DNA of 64,000 nucleotides from JAJXZJ01 sp050012855 (GTDB taxonomy: Bacteria > Verrucomicrobiota > Verrucomicrobiia > Limisphaerales > J093). The stretch is from NCBI GenBank assembly GCA_050012855.1, contig JBEKGJ010000017.1:16144-80143 (forward strand), in the 5' to 3' direction. A program made the translations under genes and the position numbers. Of the stretch, positions 9,201 to 17,310 are shown one piece after another (position 1 is the first letter of the stretch; every line of letters starts with the position of its first letter). The notes under the pieces are model-generated. The model had not been told where the DNA came from. It searched no databases and saw only the letters and a program-made list of their open reading frames with translations.

Positions 9201-12200
9201 CTTGTGCCTTGCTGTCCGTGAGGGTCAAAAGGTCTGATCCTGGGGAGTAGGTGAACCGGTTGGTGTCCACACCCGCGTGAACCTCGTTCGTCTTCCTGCC
9301 CGCGGCATCGTACGCCGTCAGCACGATATCACCGACCTGGTTCGTGTAGCCAGCCGGGCTCCGGAAATCATACGCATATCCCAAATACTCGACGCCGCTG
9401 TCAGGATACGTCCGAGTCAGGACTCGCCCCAAGCGGTCATAGCCGCTGGTCACGCTTACACCGTTCGCATCCGTGACCGTCTGTGGCCGGTCATAGGCGT
9501 CGTATGTAACCGCCTTTTCGGTGCCGTAGCTAGTGGTCACACTGGCCAAAAGTCCCTGGTTGTTGTAAGTGTAGCTCCGGCTCCCGAGCGCGTCGGTGCG
9601 CGTGATGACGCGGCCAAGGGCGTCGTACGCGTACTGTTCCCCGTGCCCATCGGGATGGGTGACGCTGATCCGCCAGCCCGCATTGTTGTAACCGTACAGC
9701 GTGGCGTTGGTTCCAAGAGCGTCCGTGATACTATCCACGCCACCGCAAGCGCAGTAGTCGTAATGCGTGATGTGGTTAAGGGGGTCGGTGACCGTGACCA
9801 CGCGTCGCAACCGGTCGCGACCGTAGTAGGTCCAATTGCCCAGACGATCCTTGACCGCTGCGACATCCAGAATACTGATCGCACTGCCGCTGTTGTTGAA
9901 ACCCTGGCCGCTCGCCAGCGAATAGCTGTATTGCTTCGTACTGTTATCATCGGAGTACTGCACCTGCGTCAGGCGGTTCAGCCCGTCGCGCGTGAAGGTC
10001 CGCGTCAACCCGCGTGAGTCAGTCTGTGTCTGCACATAACCTGACGTCCACGTAAAACTGTTTGTCCGCAATGGCGTGCCACTGATCGTATCTACCACAT
10101 TGGCCAGGTAGTTGTCGCTCCCATAGGAATACGTGGACAGCACCCCCGCTGGCGTCGTGCGGGTGGAGGTTCGGCCTTGGGTGTCATACGTGGTGGTGGT
10201 CGTGAACGAGGCGCTGTCATTAGCATAATGCGTCTCGGTCAGTACCTCATGCCGACTGTTGTACGTGTAACTAGCCAGCGTATGGCTCTCTGGCGAAGTG
10301 ATCGCGATACTTAGCAGGTCAATCCCATTGTTCGAGTCGTAGGCATACGCGTAGCTACGGGTCGCCGCCGGAGAGCCAGTGCCATAAGTGCCTGTCTTGC
10401 TGGACGCTAGACCCCAAGCATTCCGCTGGTAGGACTCATACCATGTTGAGCCGTCAGGCAACTTGCGCGCGATCAGAGATGGCATGATTTGGGTACCCCG
10501 CGCCTTGTAATCCGTATCCTTCCCGGCATAGTCGTACCAGGTAATTTGCCCCCAGGTGCTCCCGGACGCATCTGGGCTGGGTGCGCGTTCAGTGGAAAGC
10601 GCAGAATCAACTCCGGCCGGATAGCCATTGTAATAATCACTGGGGCTCAACCAATGACGCAACCGCGCCAAGTTCAACTCGGTAATCGTCAGCACCGAAG
10701 GCGTGATCTGCGTTGGGTCAGAGGACAATCCGAGCGCTTGTGCATCCGCCACTTGGTTCTGGTTCCAAAAAAAGCTGTTTAGATACTCCAGGCTGCTGTC
10801 CAGCTTGTTGGACGGCAAGTTACTCGGCAGGTAAGAGCTGGAGTATTGAGTGGGCCAGGACGACCAGATGCTCGTTGCATCCGCCACGAACAAATACATC
10901 TGCTGGCCACTGTTAGGCTCGGTGATGTTAATCAGGCGGTACCATCCCAGCCCTTCATGTTGGCTCTCATCCACACCATGGTAGCAGAACGTGGTCGTTC
11001 CATAGGGCGTCGTCATTGTCAATGGCCAGCCAGAAGTCGCATCATAAGTGAATGAACTCACCAAACCAGCGGCATCTGTAATCTGCGTCAAGTGTGGATT
11101 AGCACTGTTGTAGCTGTCATATCCAAGTGTGACCGATCGGTTAAACCGGTCCACAATTCCCGTCACCACGTCTGAGTACGTCGAGGCAGTATACGATAGC
11201 GTGTAAAGCGTGGTGCCAACCTGGTCCGTCACCGTGTTCAAGTGCAGCCTGCTGTTCGGAACATTGTAGGTATAATATGTTGCGAATCCTTCAGTGTCGA
11301 GAGAAGCAGTCATATAGATGTGACTGTTGGCTGCGTACACGTAGTTGTAGATATACTCCCGCCCATCCGCCAGGTCCAAGACGCATTGGGTCACTGCTTG
11401 GCCGGCGACTGTGATCGTGAGGCGACTGTTCGTGACGTAGTCAAAGGCTGTCGTCTGGCCAGTAGTAAAACCGTAAGTCAACCAGCCACCGCCCGGTAAC
11501 CGCACGTGCAGGGAACCTGTTGACCAGTCGCTGCAGTCGACGTAAGAGAACCAGTTGCAGTTCCACCCTGCTCCAAAGAAGAAGGCGCTTTGGACGTAGC
11601 CCGCATGCTCATCCCGTTGCTTGAATCGAAGCTTCAACGGAACGGACCTGCCGTAGGCAGGTTTAGAGGAAACTGGCTGGTCCACAAGCCACAAGTTGAT
11701 ATTTGGCTCCGACACCCGCCAACGCGGCATGCCCGCCTCTTCTGTGCCCGAGCAACCCGAACAATGGGATGCTAACGGGTCAAGATTGTCCGGGCTGTTC
11801 TGATCAGGTGGTCCACCTGCATCTGGCCCTCCGCCATTGGGTCCATTGCCTTGCGAATTGGCACCAGGAGGACATGTTGGACAACTGTCGCAAGAGTCAT
11901 TGTCCGAATCATCTGGAGCTCCTGGAAAGTACCAACAACGACCAAGGGTCGCGCTCATGTCTGCGGTCGATAGTCCGGACCACCCGACCGGCACCTGATT
12001 GGCCGGCACCAGGAACCGCCCGCTCGCTTCCTCATTGAGCGCTGCCGGTTGGAAAAAGCGATAACCGACGACTGGATCGAGCGCGCGCACCAGTCCGTTG
12101 GTTTGCCATCCCAGCAGGGCTACAAAGTGGCTCGCCGAGAAATGCATGATGCTGGGCACGGGCAGATTCGTCACCCCCGCCGGCCGCTCCACACCCACCA

Positions 12201-12984
12201 AACTGACCTGTTGACTCTGAGCCAGTTGCGCCAGGGCCTGCATGGAACAACTGCCAAACAGACTGCTTTCCTGATAGAACGCCTCCAGACTTCCCGGCGG
12301 CAAGCCTTGTCCCCACGTGTTGCTCAGCAAACCGTCCACCACCAGCCAGCCGCACCGGTAGGTCAAGGCCGGCCACTGTTGCAGCCAAGCGTACTTTTCC
12401 CGGGTCCGGATGAACATCTGTTGCAGGGCTCCGGCGTCCAGGCACCGATTGCCCACCTGTTGAAAAATAACCTGCAGGTCATCCACCCGTCCCAGTTCCA
12501 CCAGGAGCCGAGTCCACCACGCCAGGGCGTAATCCGCCACATCCTTGCCCGGCCCATCAGTGTAATGCTGGGTCAGTTCCCACACTTGCGCCCAGTGATT
12601 CAAGGCGGTGCTGTACATGCCCTCTACGTGCGCATGGTGCCCCAATCCGCATAACAAGGACGGCGTCCAGACCGACTGCGGGTAATCGGCCACGAAGGCC
12701 TCCAGGAGCGCCACCGTCGATGTGGCACCACCGCTAGCGGAGGCTTGAATGGCCAGTTGCAACGCCGCCGCTTCGGACTGGAGCGTCGGACTTGGCGCGA
12801 CCGCCACCAACGGGCGGTCAAAAAACCAGGGGGCAGGCAGGGTGGCCACGGTGGTCCCTTGTCCCCAAGCAACTCCCCCCATCATTACCAGCCACATCAC
12901 CCGCCAGAACCAGCGCGTTTGCGCAGACCAGTTGAAGCCCCACCGAAAATCGAACGTACCGACCGCGCCCAAGGTTGTTTTCAT
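6262..12984 (-). CDS. Giant Rhs/YD-repeat protein with C39-like N-terminal domain
   Basis: The product has 2240 residues. A hydrophobic segment at about 27-42 (WRVMWLVMMGGVAWGQ) suggests export. Residues 200-330 resemble a C39-type papain-fold domain: candidate triad Cys211 (YRCGWLVVDGLL), His286 (HFVALLGW) and Asp303 (ALDPVVG). A Cys/Pro/Gly-rich linker precedes a long series of YD repeats such as YDALGRVITRTDALG. Two tandem beta-sandwich-like modules interrupt the shell at about 1610-1920. The Rhs-associated core follows (DPLTQRWLSRDPIQELGGAN, then LYGFESNSPLTYYDS), after which residues 2100-2240 form a variable tip rich in Pro with a glycine-rich, membrane-like segment. Rhs shells encapsulate a toxic tip that is released by self-cleavage; toxicity here is inferred. 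GC is lower than in neighbouring genes. A start is supported by an AGAGGTG upstream. Confidence 0.93.
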   Translation of the reverse strand: MKTTLGAVGTFDFRWGFNWSAQTRWFWRVMWLVMMGGVAWGQGTTVATLPAPWFFDRPLVAVAPSPTLQSEAAALQLAIQASASGGATSTVALLEAFVADYPQSVWTPSLLCGLGHHAHVEGMYSTALNHWAQVWELTQHYTDGPGKDVADYALAWWTRLLVELGRVDDLQVIFQQVGNRCLDAGALQQMFIRTREKYAWLQQWPALTYRCGWLVVDGLLSNTWGQGLPPGSLEAFYQESSLFGSCSMQALAQLAQSQQVSLVGVERPAGVTNLPVPSIMHFSASHFVALLGWQTNGLVRALDPVVGYRFFQPAALNEEASGRFLVPANQVPVGWSGLSTADMSATLGRCWYFPGAPDDSDNDSCDSCPTCPPGANSQGNGPNGGGPDAGGPPDQNSPDNLDPLASHCSGCSGTEEAGMPRWRVSEPNINLWLVDQPVSSKPAYGRSVPLKLRFKQRDEHAGYVQSAFFFGAGWNCNWFSYVDCSDWSTGSLHVRLPGGGWLTYGFTTGQTTAFDYVTNSRLTITVAGQAVTQCVLDLADGREYIYNYVYAANSHIYMTASLDTEGFATYYTYNVPNSRLHLNTVTDQVGTTLYTLSYTASTYSDVVTGIVDRFNRSVTLGYDSYNSANPHLTQITDAAGLVSSFTYDATSGWPLTMTTPYGTTTFCYHGVDESQHEGLGWYRLINITEPNSGQQMYLFVADATSIWSSWPTQYSSSYLPSNLPSNKLDSSLEYLNSFFWNQNQVADAQALGLSSDPTQITPSVLTITELNLARLRHWLSPSDYYNGYPAGVDSALSTERAPSPDASGSTWGQITWYDYAGKDTDYKARGTQIMPSLIARKLPDGSTWYESYQRNAWGLASSKTGTYGTGSPAATRSYAYAYDSNNGIDLLSIAITSPESHTLASYTYNSRHEVLTETHYANDSASFTTTTTYDTQGRTSTRTTPAGVLSTYSYGSDNYLANVVDTISGTPLRTNSFTWTSGYVQTQTDSRGLTRTFTRDGLNRLTQVQYSDDNSTKQYSYSLASGQGFNNSGSAISILDVAAVKDRLGNWTYYGRDRLRRVVTVTDPLNHITHYDYCACGGVDSITDALGTNATLYGYNNAGWRISVTHPDGHGEQYAYDALGRVITRTDALGSRSYTYNNQGLLASVTTSYGTEKAVTYDAYDRPQTVTDANGVSVTSGYDRLGRVLTRTYPDSGVEYLGYAYDFRSPAGYTNQVGDIVLTAYDAAGRKTNEVHAGVDTNRFTYSPGSDLLTLTDSKAQVTTWAYDVEGRVGGKYDASGTLILGYWYDANSRVTTRWSKAKNYTTYQYDNAGNLLYVNYPASPQLGFTYDADNRLTQIVDGVGTTVYGYSYDRLGSEDGPWANDTVSFTYNNAQLRSGLTLQQPVGSWSQSYSYDAADRLYSLTSPPGSFSYTYRGPGTVWTNLALPNTAVITNVFDSVARLTQTTLRSSGGTVLNRHSYQVNQANERWQMGRTDGSTVNYNYNGAQELIKALGNGGSSTENLGYGYDAAWNLNLRTNSGVVKTFTVNNLNELTSDGTYTYGYDGNGNRGSRSDGLAYVYDDENQLVSVSSSASWQSTFGYDGLGRMRVRREYTWSATGGVVAPAPVVTAATPGSPLRNDFSGWVGMRFQVATSPLVVTELGRWVVSGNSQTHAMKLVQANGTDLAGGATVVNTSGATAGQFVYASLAAPVTLSANTTYYVVSQEASGGDQWYNYPNGTMVFNGLANGTGAAWAYNNSTTYYVGPNLPQSYVPVNFKGTSSSIAPLASVGTITSSLRNDFSGWVGFQFEVGSVPITVTSLGRWVVSGNSGTHAVKLVNADGTDVSNGGTTVRTAGMTTSQFAYAPLPAPVTLSAYTTYFLVSQESSGGDQWYDYANTPITITAAGGALAISAPNGSTTYTLASNGSGRTFGPLNLEFASGLTGGSWAVAQEVHYVYDGRRVIQERDGSNTPQVSYTRGKDLSGTLEGAGGIAGLLARSSAYNTGTGGWGTHDYYHADGNGNVTFILDTNQAMAASYEYDPYGNLLSSNGTLASANVYRFSSKEFHASSGLYYYGLRFYDPLTQRWLSRDPIQELGGANLYGFESNSPLTYYDSIGTHPFDWIRLLPVLWQIWNPGPSAPSAPPLGPRGSPPPITQPAQPQTPGGNPTGPGEPPWCPQPTTTPPPEVPPQAGLWPTLVTELGGPVSEASAGTIAGGVAIAAAGGFAGGYLAGHYITWGGDSLHEHIGGWFYHLCPSCFY
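7230..8150 (-). repeat. Tandem duplicated domain-coding unit inside the Rhs gene
   Basis: Two consecutive units of about 159 codons encode similar modules. Both contain LRNDFSGWVG, GRWVVSGNS, THA.KLV.A.GTD, PVTLSA.TTY and a block ending GGDQWY. A 24-base stretch (7624-7647 and 8101-8124) is identical at the same place in both units, showing that the duplication is fairly recent or recently homogenised. The units sit between the YD-repeat shell and the Rhs core. Confidence 0.85.
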
Positions 12985-13243
12985 AAATCAACACCTCTGT
13001 TCGCTCTTCTCAGCCGATGATCTCCGCCCTTGTTAGCAGCAACTCCCCGATCCGGCGTGTGAAAACATAACTCAACCTGTTTCTCGAACTTGTCAATGGT
13101 TTCAAAGAGGATTGCAATCCCCCTTATGTGGTGCATCAGAGCCACAAACCATTACTTTCTGCGACAGCCGGCAAACGCCGTGGCCAAAAAGCAAATTCAT
13201 TGCACGGTCTTCAAGTTCCCGTCACCATGAACGTGTTGCTGCC

Positions 13244-15112
13244 ATGAACTTTCCAAGGGTCTGCGGCCAGAGGTTTCATCGCGGGGCGTCTCCCTCGCCC
13301 CAACGGAGATCACACTGGGGGCCGCCAGCCAGCTTGTTGCTGGCCAGTGCCCTGTCGCTGGGCGCGTTCGCGGCTTCACCTTCCTGGCTGGCGCCATGCG
13401 CTCTCCTTCTCAGCCCGGACGGTCACACCCTCTATGTCGCCGGTGGACGCGCCCCCCGTCTGCTGGCTCTCGCCTTGCCCGAGGGCACACCCCTGTGGAG
13501 TCAGAACCTCGCAGACTGCGCGACGGGGCTGGCCTGGGCCAAGGCACCGTCCCGGCTGATCGTGACGTGCTCCGGCGGCTCGAATGTGATTGAGGTCTTC
13601 GCTCCCGCCAACGGCCGACGGCTCGCCTCCTGGCCTGCTGGCCATGGGGTTTGCAGTCCAGTGGTCGCTCCTCAGAGCCACCGATTGTTCCTGTGCGATC
13701 GCTTCGATCATTCCGTCAGCGTCCGTAATCTGAACACCGGCCGGGAACTGGCGCGGATTCCAGTGCTGCGGGAAGCCGTTGCAGCGGCGCTCACCGCCGA
13801 TGAGCGGCTCCTGGTGGTGGCCAATCATCTGCCGGAGGGTGCCGCCAACCTGTCCACCGTCGCCGCCGCAGTGACGTTGATTGACACCCGATCGCGCACG
13901 GTGCGCGCTCACGTTCGCCTGCCCAACGGAAGTACGAGCCTGGCCGGTGTCGCCATTCATCCTTCCGGCCGATGGGCCGGTGTGGTGCACAACATCGGGC
14001 GGTTTCAGGTGCCAACGACCCAGGTTGAGTTCGGCTGGATGAACGTGAGCGCGTTGAGCCTGATTGATTTGGAACAGGGCAGCCTGGCTGCCACCGTTCT
14101 GCTTGACGAGCCTCGGCGTGGCGCCGCTAATCCTTGGGCCATCGCCTGGTCGGCCGACGGCGCCACTCTGGGGATCACCCACGCCGGCACCCACGAGTTG
14201 AGCCTCATCGACTCTCCGGCCCTGGTGCGGAAACTGGACGGAAAACCGCCAGGCCAGCTTGTCGAGGATCTGGACTTCTTCCGTGGCATCAGGCAGCGGA
14301 TCGCCCTGACGGGTAACGGCCCCAGGACACTGGTCATGACAGGTCATACTGCCTATGTTGGTGAATTCTTCTCGGACGCCGTGAGCGTGGTGGATTTGTC
14401 CCGCCATCAGCAGTCGGGAACCTTCCGGCTGGAGCCCGAAGGCACCGTCAGCCCGGAACGGGAAGGCGAACGGCTCTTCCACGACGCCACTCTCGCCCAC
14501 CAAAGCTGGCAGAGCTGCGCCACCTGCCATCCCGACGGACGCGCCGATGGTCTCAACTGGGACTTGTTGAATGACGGTCTCGGCAATCCCAAGAACACCA
14601 AAAGCCTCCTGCTGTGTTTCCAGACTCCCCCGGCGATGAGTTTGGGGGAACGAACCACCGCCAAGGAAGCGGTCCGTTCGGGTTTGCGCCACATCCTCTT
14701 CGCCGTTCCCGCCGAACCGCAGGCACAGGCGATTGACGCCTACCTGCGGTCGTTGCGGCCGGTTCCGAGTCCTTTCCTCGACCGGGGGAGGCTCACGGCT
14801 TCAGCCAAAAGAGGCCAGCGGGTCTTTGATAATCCTCGAGTAGGGTGCGCTGTGTGTCATCCCCCACCGCTCTTCACTGACCAGAAGTCCCATCGAGTCG
14901 GCATTCACGCCAAGGGAGACAGACCAACGGACAGTTTTGATACCCCGACCCTGATTGAATGCTGGCGCACCGCCCCCTATTTCCACGACGGCTCCGCAGT
15001 GATCCTGCGGGAAGTTTTCACCAACAAGAACATCAACGACGAGCATGGCCGCACCGCACTTCTCTCTGCCAAACAGATTGATGATCTGGTCGCCTACGTG
15101 TTGTCGCTGTGA
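13244..15112 (+). CDS. Beta-propeller / di-heme cytochrome c peroxidase-like protein
   Basis: The 622-residue product combines two parts. Residues about 55-390 have repeated propeller-blade patterns (LLLSPDGHTLYVAGG, RLFLCDRFDHSVSVRN, VAIHPSGRWAGVVHN, IAWSADGATLGITHAG), like YVTN-type proteins. The C-terminal part carries two c-type heme sites, CATCH near 425 and CAVCH near 535, in the order of MauG/bacterial cytochrome c peroxidases. DTPTLIECWRTAPYFHDGS after the second heme is typical of that family. The start chosen places a hydrophobic segment (SLLLASALSLGAFA) near residues 33-46 as export signal, as covalent heme needs export. It diverges from the Rhs gene. The electron partner and substrate are unknown. 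Confidence 0.88.
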   Translation: MNFPRVCGQRFHRGASPSPQRRSHWGPPASLLLASALSLGAFAASPSWLAPCALLLSPDGHTLYVAGGRAPRLLALALPEGTPLWSQNLADCATGLAWAKAPSRLIVTCSGGSNVIEVFAPANGRRLASWPAGHGVCSPVVAPQSHRLFLCDRFDHSVSVRNLNTGRELARIPVLREAVAAALTADERLLVVANHLPEGAANLSTVAAAVTLIDTRSRTVRAHVRLPNGSTSLAGVAIHPSGRWAGVVHNIGRFQVPTTQVEFGWMNVSALSLIDLEQGSLAATVLLDEPRRGAANPWAIAWSADGATLGITHAGTHELSLIDSPALVRKLDGKPPGQLVEDLDFFRGIRQRIALTGNGPRTLVMTGHTAYVGEFFSDAVSVVDLSRHQQSGTFRLEPEGTVSPEREGERLFHDATLAHQSWQSCATCHPDGRADGLNWDLLNDGLGNPKNTKSLLLCFQTPPAMSLGERTTAKEAVRSGLRHILFAVPAEPQAQAIDAYLRSLRPVPSPFLDRGRLTASAKRGQRVFDNPRVGCAVCHPPPLFTDQKSHRVGIHAKGDRPTDSFDTPTLIECWRTAPYFHDGSAVILREVFTNKNINDEHGRTALLSAKQIDDLVAYVLSL

Positions 15113-15207
15113 GGCGAGCCGCTCGTGCCGGGCCCGGAAACTCATCGAACCGTCACGCTGACGCCAGCATCCTGGCGCCCGGCCGGTCCGGCCAGGGCCA
15201 GCGCCGT

Positions 15208-15242
15208 GGCGGTTTGCAGTTGCCCGCCGCCGCGACAGGCCC
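15208..15242 (+). repeat. 35-bp dispersed repeat, copy 2
   Basis: This matches 4719-4753 at 34 of 35 bases. It ends 15 bases before the ATG of the parE-like gene, so it may lie in that gene's leader. Confidence 0.8.
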
Positions 15243-15257
15243 TATTCATCGGCCCGC

Positions 15258-17087
15258 ATGGCTGACGCGGCGAATCACAATTACGACGAGAGCAAGATCA
15301 AGACCCTGTCCTCGCTGGAACACATCCGGCTGCGCACCGGCATGTACATCGGCCGCATCGGCAACGGGTCGCACGCCGACGACGGCTGCTACATCCTGCT
15401 GAAGGAGGTCGTGGACAACGCGATTGACGAGTACATCATGGGCTTCGGCCGCGAAGTCCGGATTGAGATCGAGGGCAACCGCGTCCGGGTGCGCGATTTC
15501 GGCCGCGGCATCCCCCTCGGCAAGGTCGTGGACTGCGTCTCCAAGATCAACACCGGCGCGAAATACAGCGACGACGTTTTCCAGTTCAGCGTCGGGCTCA
15601 ACGGGGTCGGCACCAAGGCGGTCAACGCCCTCTCGAAGAGCTTCGTCGTGCGCAGTCACCGCGACGGCGAATTCGTCGAGGCGTCCTTCAAACAGGGCAA
15701 ACTCAAAGGCGAAAAGACCGGCCGGAACCGCGAGCCGAACGGCACCTGCATCGAGTTCGAGCCGGACCCGGAGATTTTCACGGACAGCCAGTTCCTGCCC
15801 GAACATGTCGAACACCGGCTCCGCCATTACAGTTTCCTGAACACCGGGCTGAAACTGATTTACAACGGCAAGACGTTTCAGTCGCGCCTCGGCCTGCTCG
15901 ATTTGGTGATGGAGGATTTGCGCGCCGACGGCAGCGAGCCCATCTACCCGCCGTTGCACTACACCTCGAAGACGCTCGAATTCTGCTTCACCCACAGCAA
16001 TTCACGCTACGGCGAGAGCTTTTACAGCTTCGTCAACGGCCAGTACACCGCCGACGGCGGCACCCACTTGAGCGCGTTCCGCGAGGGCCTGCTCAAGGCC
16101 GTCAATGAATACGCCGGCGGCAAATTCGACGGCGACGACGTGCGCGAGGCGATGGTCGGCGCGGTGGCCATCCGGCTGAAAGACCCCGTGTTCGAGTCGC
16201 AAACCAAGAACAAGCTGGGCAACACGGAAATCCGCACGGACCTCGTCAACCGCATCCGCGAGGAACTGCTCCACTTCTTCAACCGCAACCGGCAGATTGC
16301 CGATCGGATCATCGCCAAGGCCGAGGACACCAAGCAACTGCGGAAGGAACTCCAGGAGGTCAAAAAACTCGCCCGCGAGCGCGCCAAGGCCATCACCCTC
16401 CGCATCCCGCAACTCAAGGACTGCAAGCATCACCTCGATCCGAAGCGCGGCAAGGGCGACGACACGATGATCTTCATCTGCGAAGGCCAGTCGGCCGCCG
16501 GCTCGATCACCAGTTGCCGCGACGTCAACCGCCAGGCCGTGTTCGTCCTCAAAGGCAAACCGCTCAACGTCTGGGACCTGAAACGCGATGTGGTCTATAA
16601 AAACGACGAACTCTACAACCTCATGCAGGCGCTCAACATCGAGGACAACCTCGACAGTCTGCGCTATGGCCGGGTCATCCTGGCCACCGACGCCGACGTG
16701 GACGGCCTGCACATCCGCAATCTGCTGATCACGTATTTCTTCAAGTTCTTCGACCAGCTCGTCCACGATGGCCATTTGCACGTGCTCGAGACCCCGCTGT
16801 TCCGGGTGCGCAACAAGGAGCGAACGATTTATTGCTACTCCGAAGCCGAGCGGGATGACGCGGCGAAGACACTGGACGGCAAACCGGAGATCACCCGTTT
16901 CAAAGGCTTGGGCGAAATTAGTCCCGGGGAGTTCAAGCAGTTCATCGGCGACGCGATGCGGCTCAGCCAGGTCGAATACGCCTCGAAACCCGAAGCAGCC
17001 CCGATCCTCACTTTCTACATGGGCAAAAACACCCCGGAGCGCAAGGACTACATCATGGAGCACCTTGTGGTGCCGGTCGAAGAATAG
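15258..17087 (+). CDS. parE: DNA topoisomerase IV subunit B (ParE-like, type IIA)
   Basis: The 609-residue protein is the ATPase subunit of a type II topoisomerase. The GHKL ATP site is shown by EVVDNAIDEY near residue 55, RDFGRGIPLGK near 80 and VGLNGVGTKAVNALS near 115. The transducer domain follows, then TOPRIM with FICEGQSAAGS near 405 and the metal-binding DADVDGLHIRN near 477, and a C-terminal MEHLVVPVEE. The short TOPRIM region without the large gyrase insert, and TFYMGKNTPERKDYI, suit ParE over GyrB. Its partner subunit lies 2.2 kb downstream, on the same strand, separated by an opposite-strand nitronate monooxygenase gene. Confidence 0.9.
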   Translation: MADAANHNYDESKIKTLSSLEHIRLRTGMYIGRIGNGSHADDGCYILLKEVVDNAIDEYIMGFGREVRIEIEGNRVRVRDFGRGIPLGKVVDCVSKINTGAKYSDDVFQFSVGLNGVGTKAVNALSKSFVVRSHRDGEFVEASFKQGKLKGEKTGRNREPNGTCIEFEPDPEIFTDSQFLPEHVEHRLRHYSFLNTGLKLIYNGKTFQSRLGLLDLVMEDLRADGSEPIYPPLHYTSKTLEFCFTHSNSRYGESFYSFVNGQYTADGGTHLSAFREGLLKAVNEYAGGKFDGDDVREAMVGAVAIRLKDPVFESQTKNKLGNTEIRTDLVNRIREELLHFFNRNRQIADRIIAKAEDTKQLRKELQEVKKLARERAKAITLRIPQLKDCKHHLDPKRGKGDDTMIFICEGQSAAGSITSCRDVNRQAVFVLKGKPLNVWDLKRDVVYKNDELYNLMQALNIEDNLDSLRYGRVILATDADVDGLHIRNLLITYFFKFFDQLVHDGHLHVLETPLFRVRNKERTIYCYSEAERDDAAKTLDGKPEITRFKGLGEISPGEFKQFIGDAMRLSQVEYASKPEAAPILTFYMGKNTPERKDYIMEHLVVPVEE

Positions 17088-17183
17088 ACGCGCAACTGCG
17101 CTCGGGAGAGCGTGGTCGAAAACAACCCGCCGGTCCCTTCGCCGAGGCCAAGGCCCGGCGTTCGCCCCATAGACCAGCCGTTT

Positions 17184-17229
17184 GGAGTTCCGCGTTTACG
17201 CGGCTTGGACCGCCTGAAGGCGGAACTCC
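17184..17229 (+). repeat. Palindromic element with three-way-junction potential, copy 1
   Basis: An outer stem GGAGTT (17184-17189) / AACTCC (17224-17229) encloses two perfect 5-bp hairpins: CCGCG-TTTA-CGCGG (17190-17203) and CCGCC-TGAA-GGCGG (17210-17223). A second copy with changed but still paired bases is at 34943-34987. Confidence 0.75.
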
Positions 17230-17256
17230 GAGCCCAACTGCCGACCGACCGACCAC

Positions 17257-17288
17257 GTTCATGGCCGATGAGCAGTTCCGAAAGGAAC
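17257..17288 (+). repeat. 32-bp dispersed repeat, copy 1
   Basis: The sequence from GTTCATGGCCGATGAGCAG to CGAAAGGAAC recurs with two mismatches at 51429-51460. Both copies lie between genes. Confidence 0.7.
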
Positions 17289-17310
17289 AAGGGGCTTCTC
17301 TCCGACGCGG

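Noticed and set aside
6262..12984. Possible CRISPR or tandem-repeat array because of many similar short stretches
   Set aside because: The repeats are degenerate YD codon patterns of an Rhs gene, not identical repeats with unique spacers.
13376..14692. 438-codon leftward frame opposite the beta-propeller/heme gene
   Set aside because: The plus strand has two CxxCH sites and propeller motifs; the opposite frame has none.
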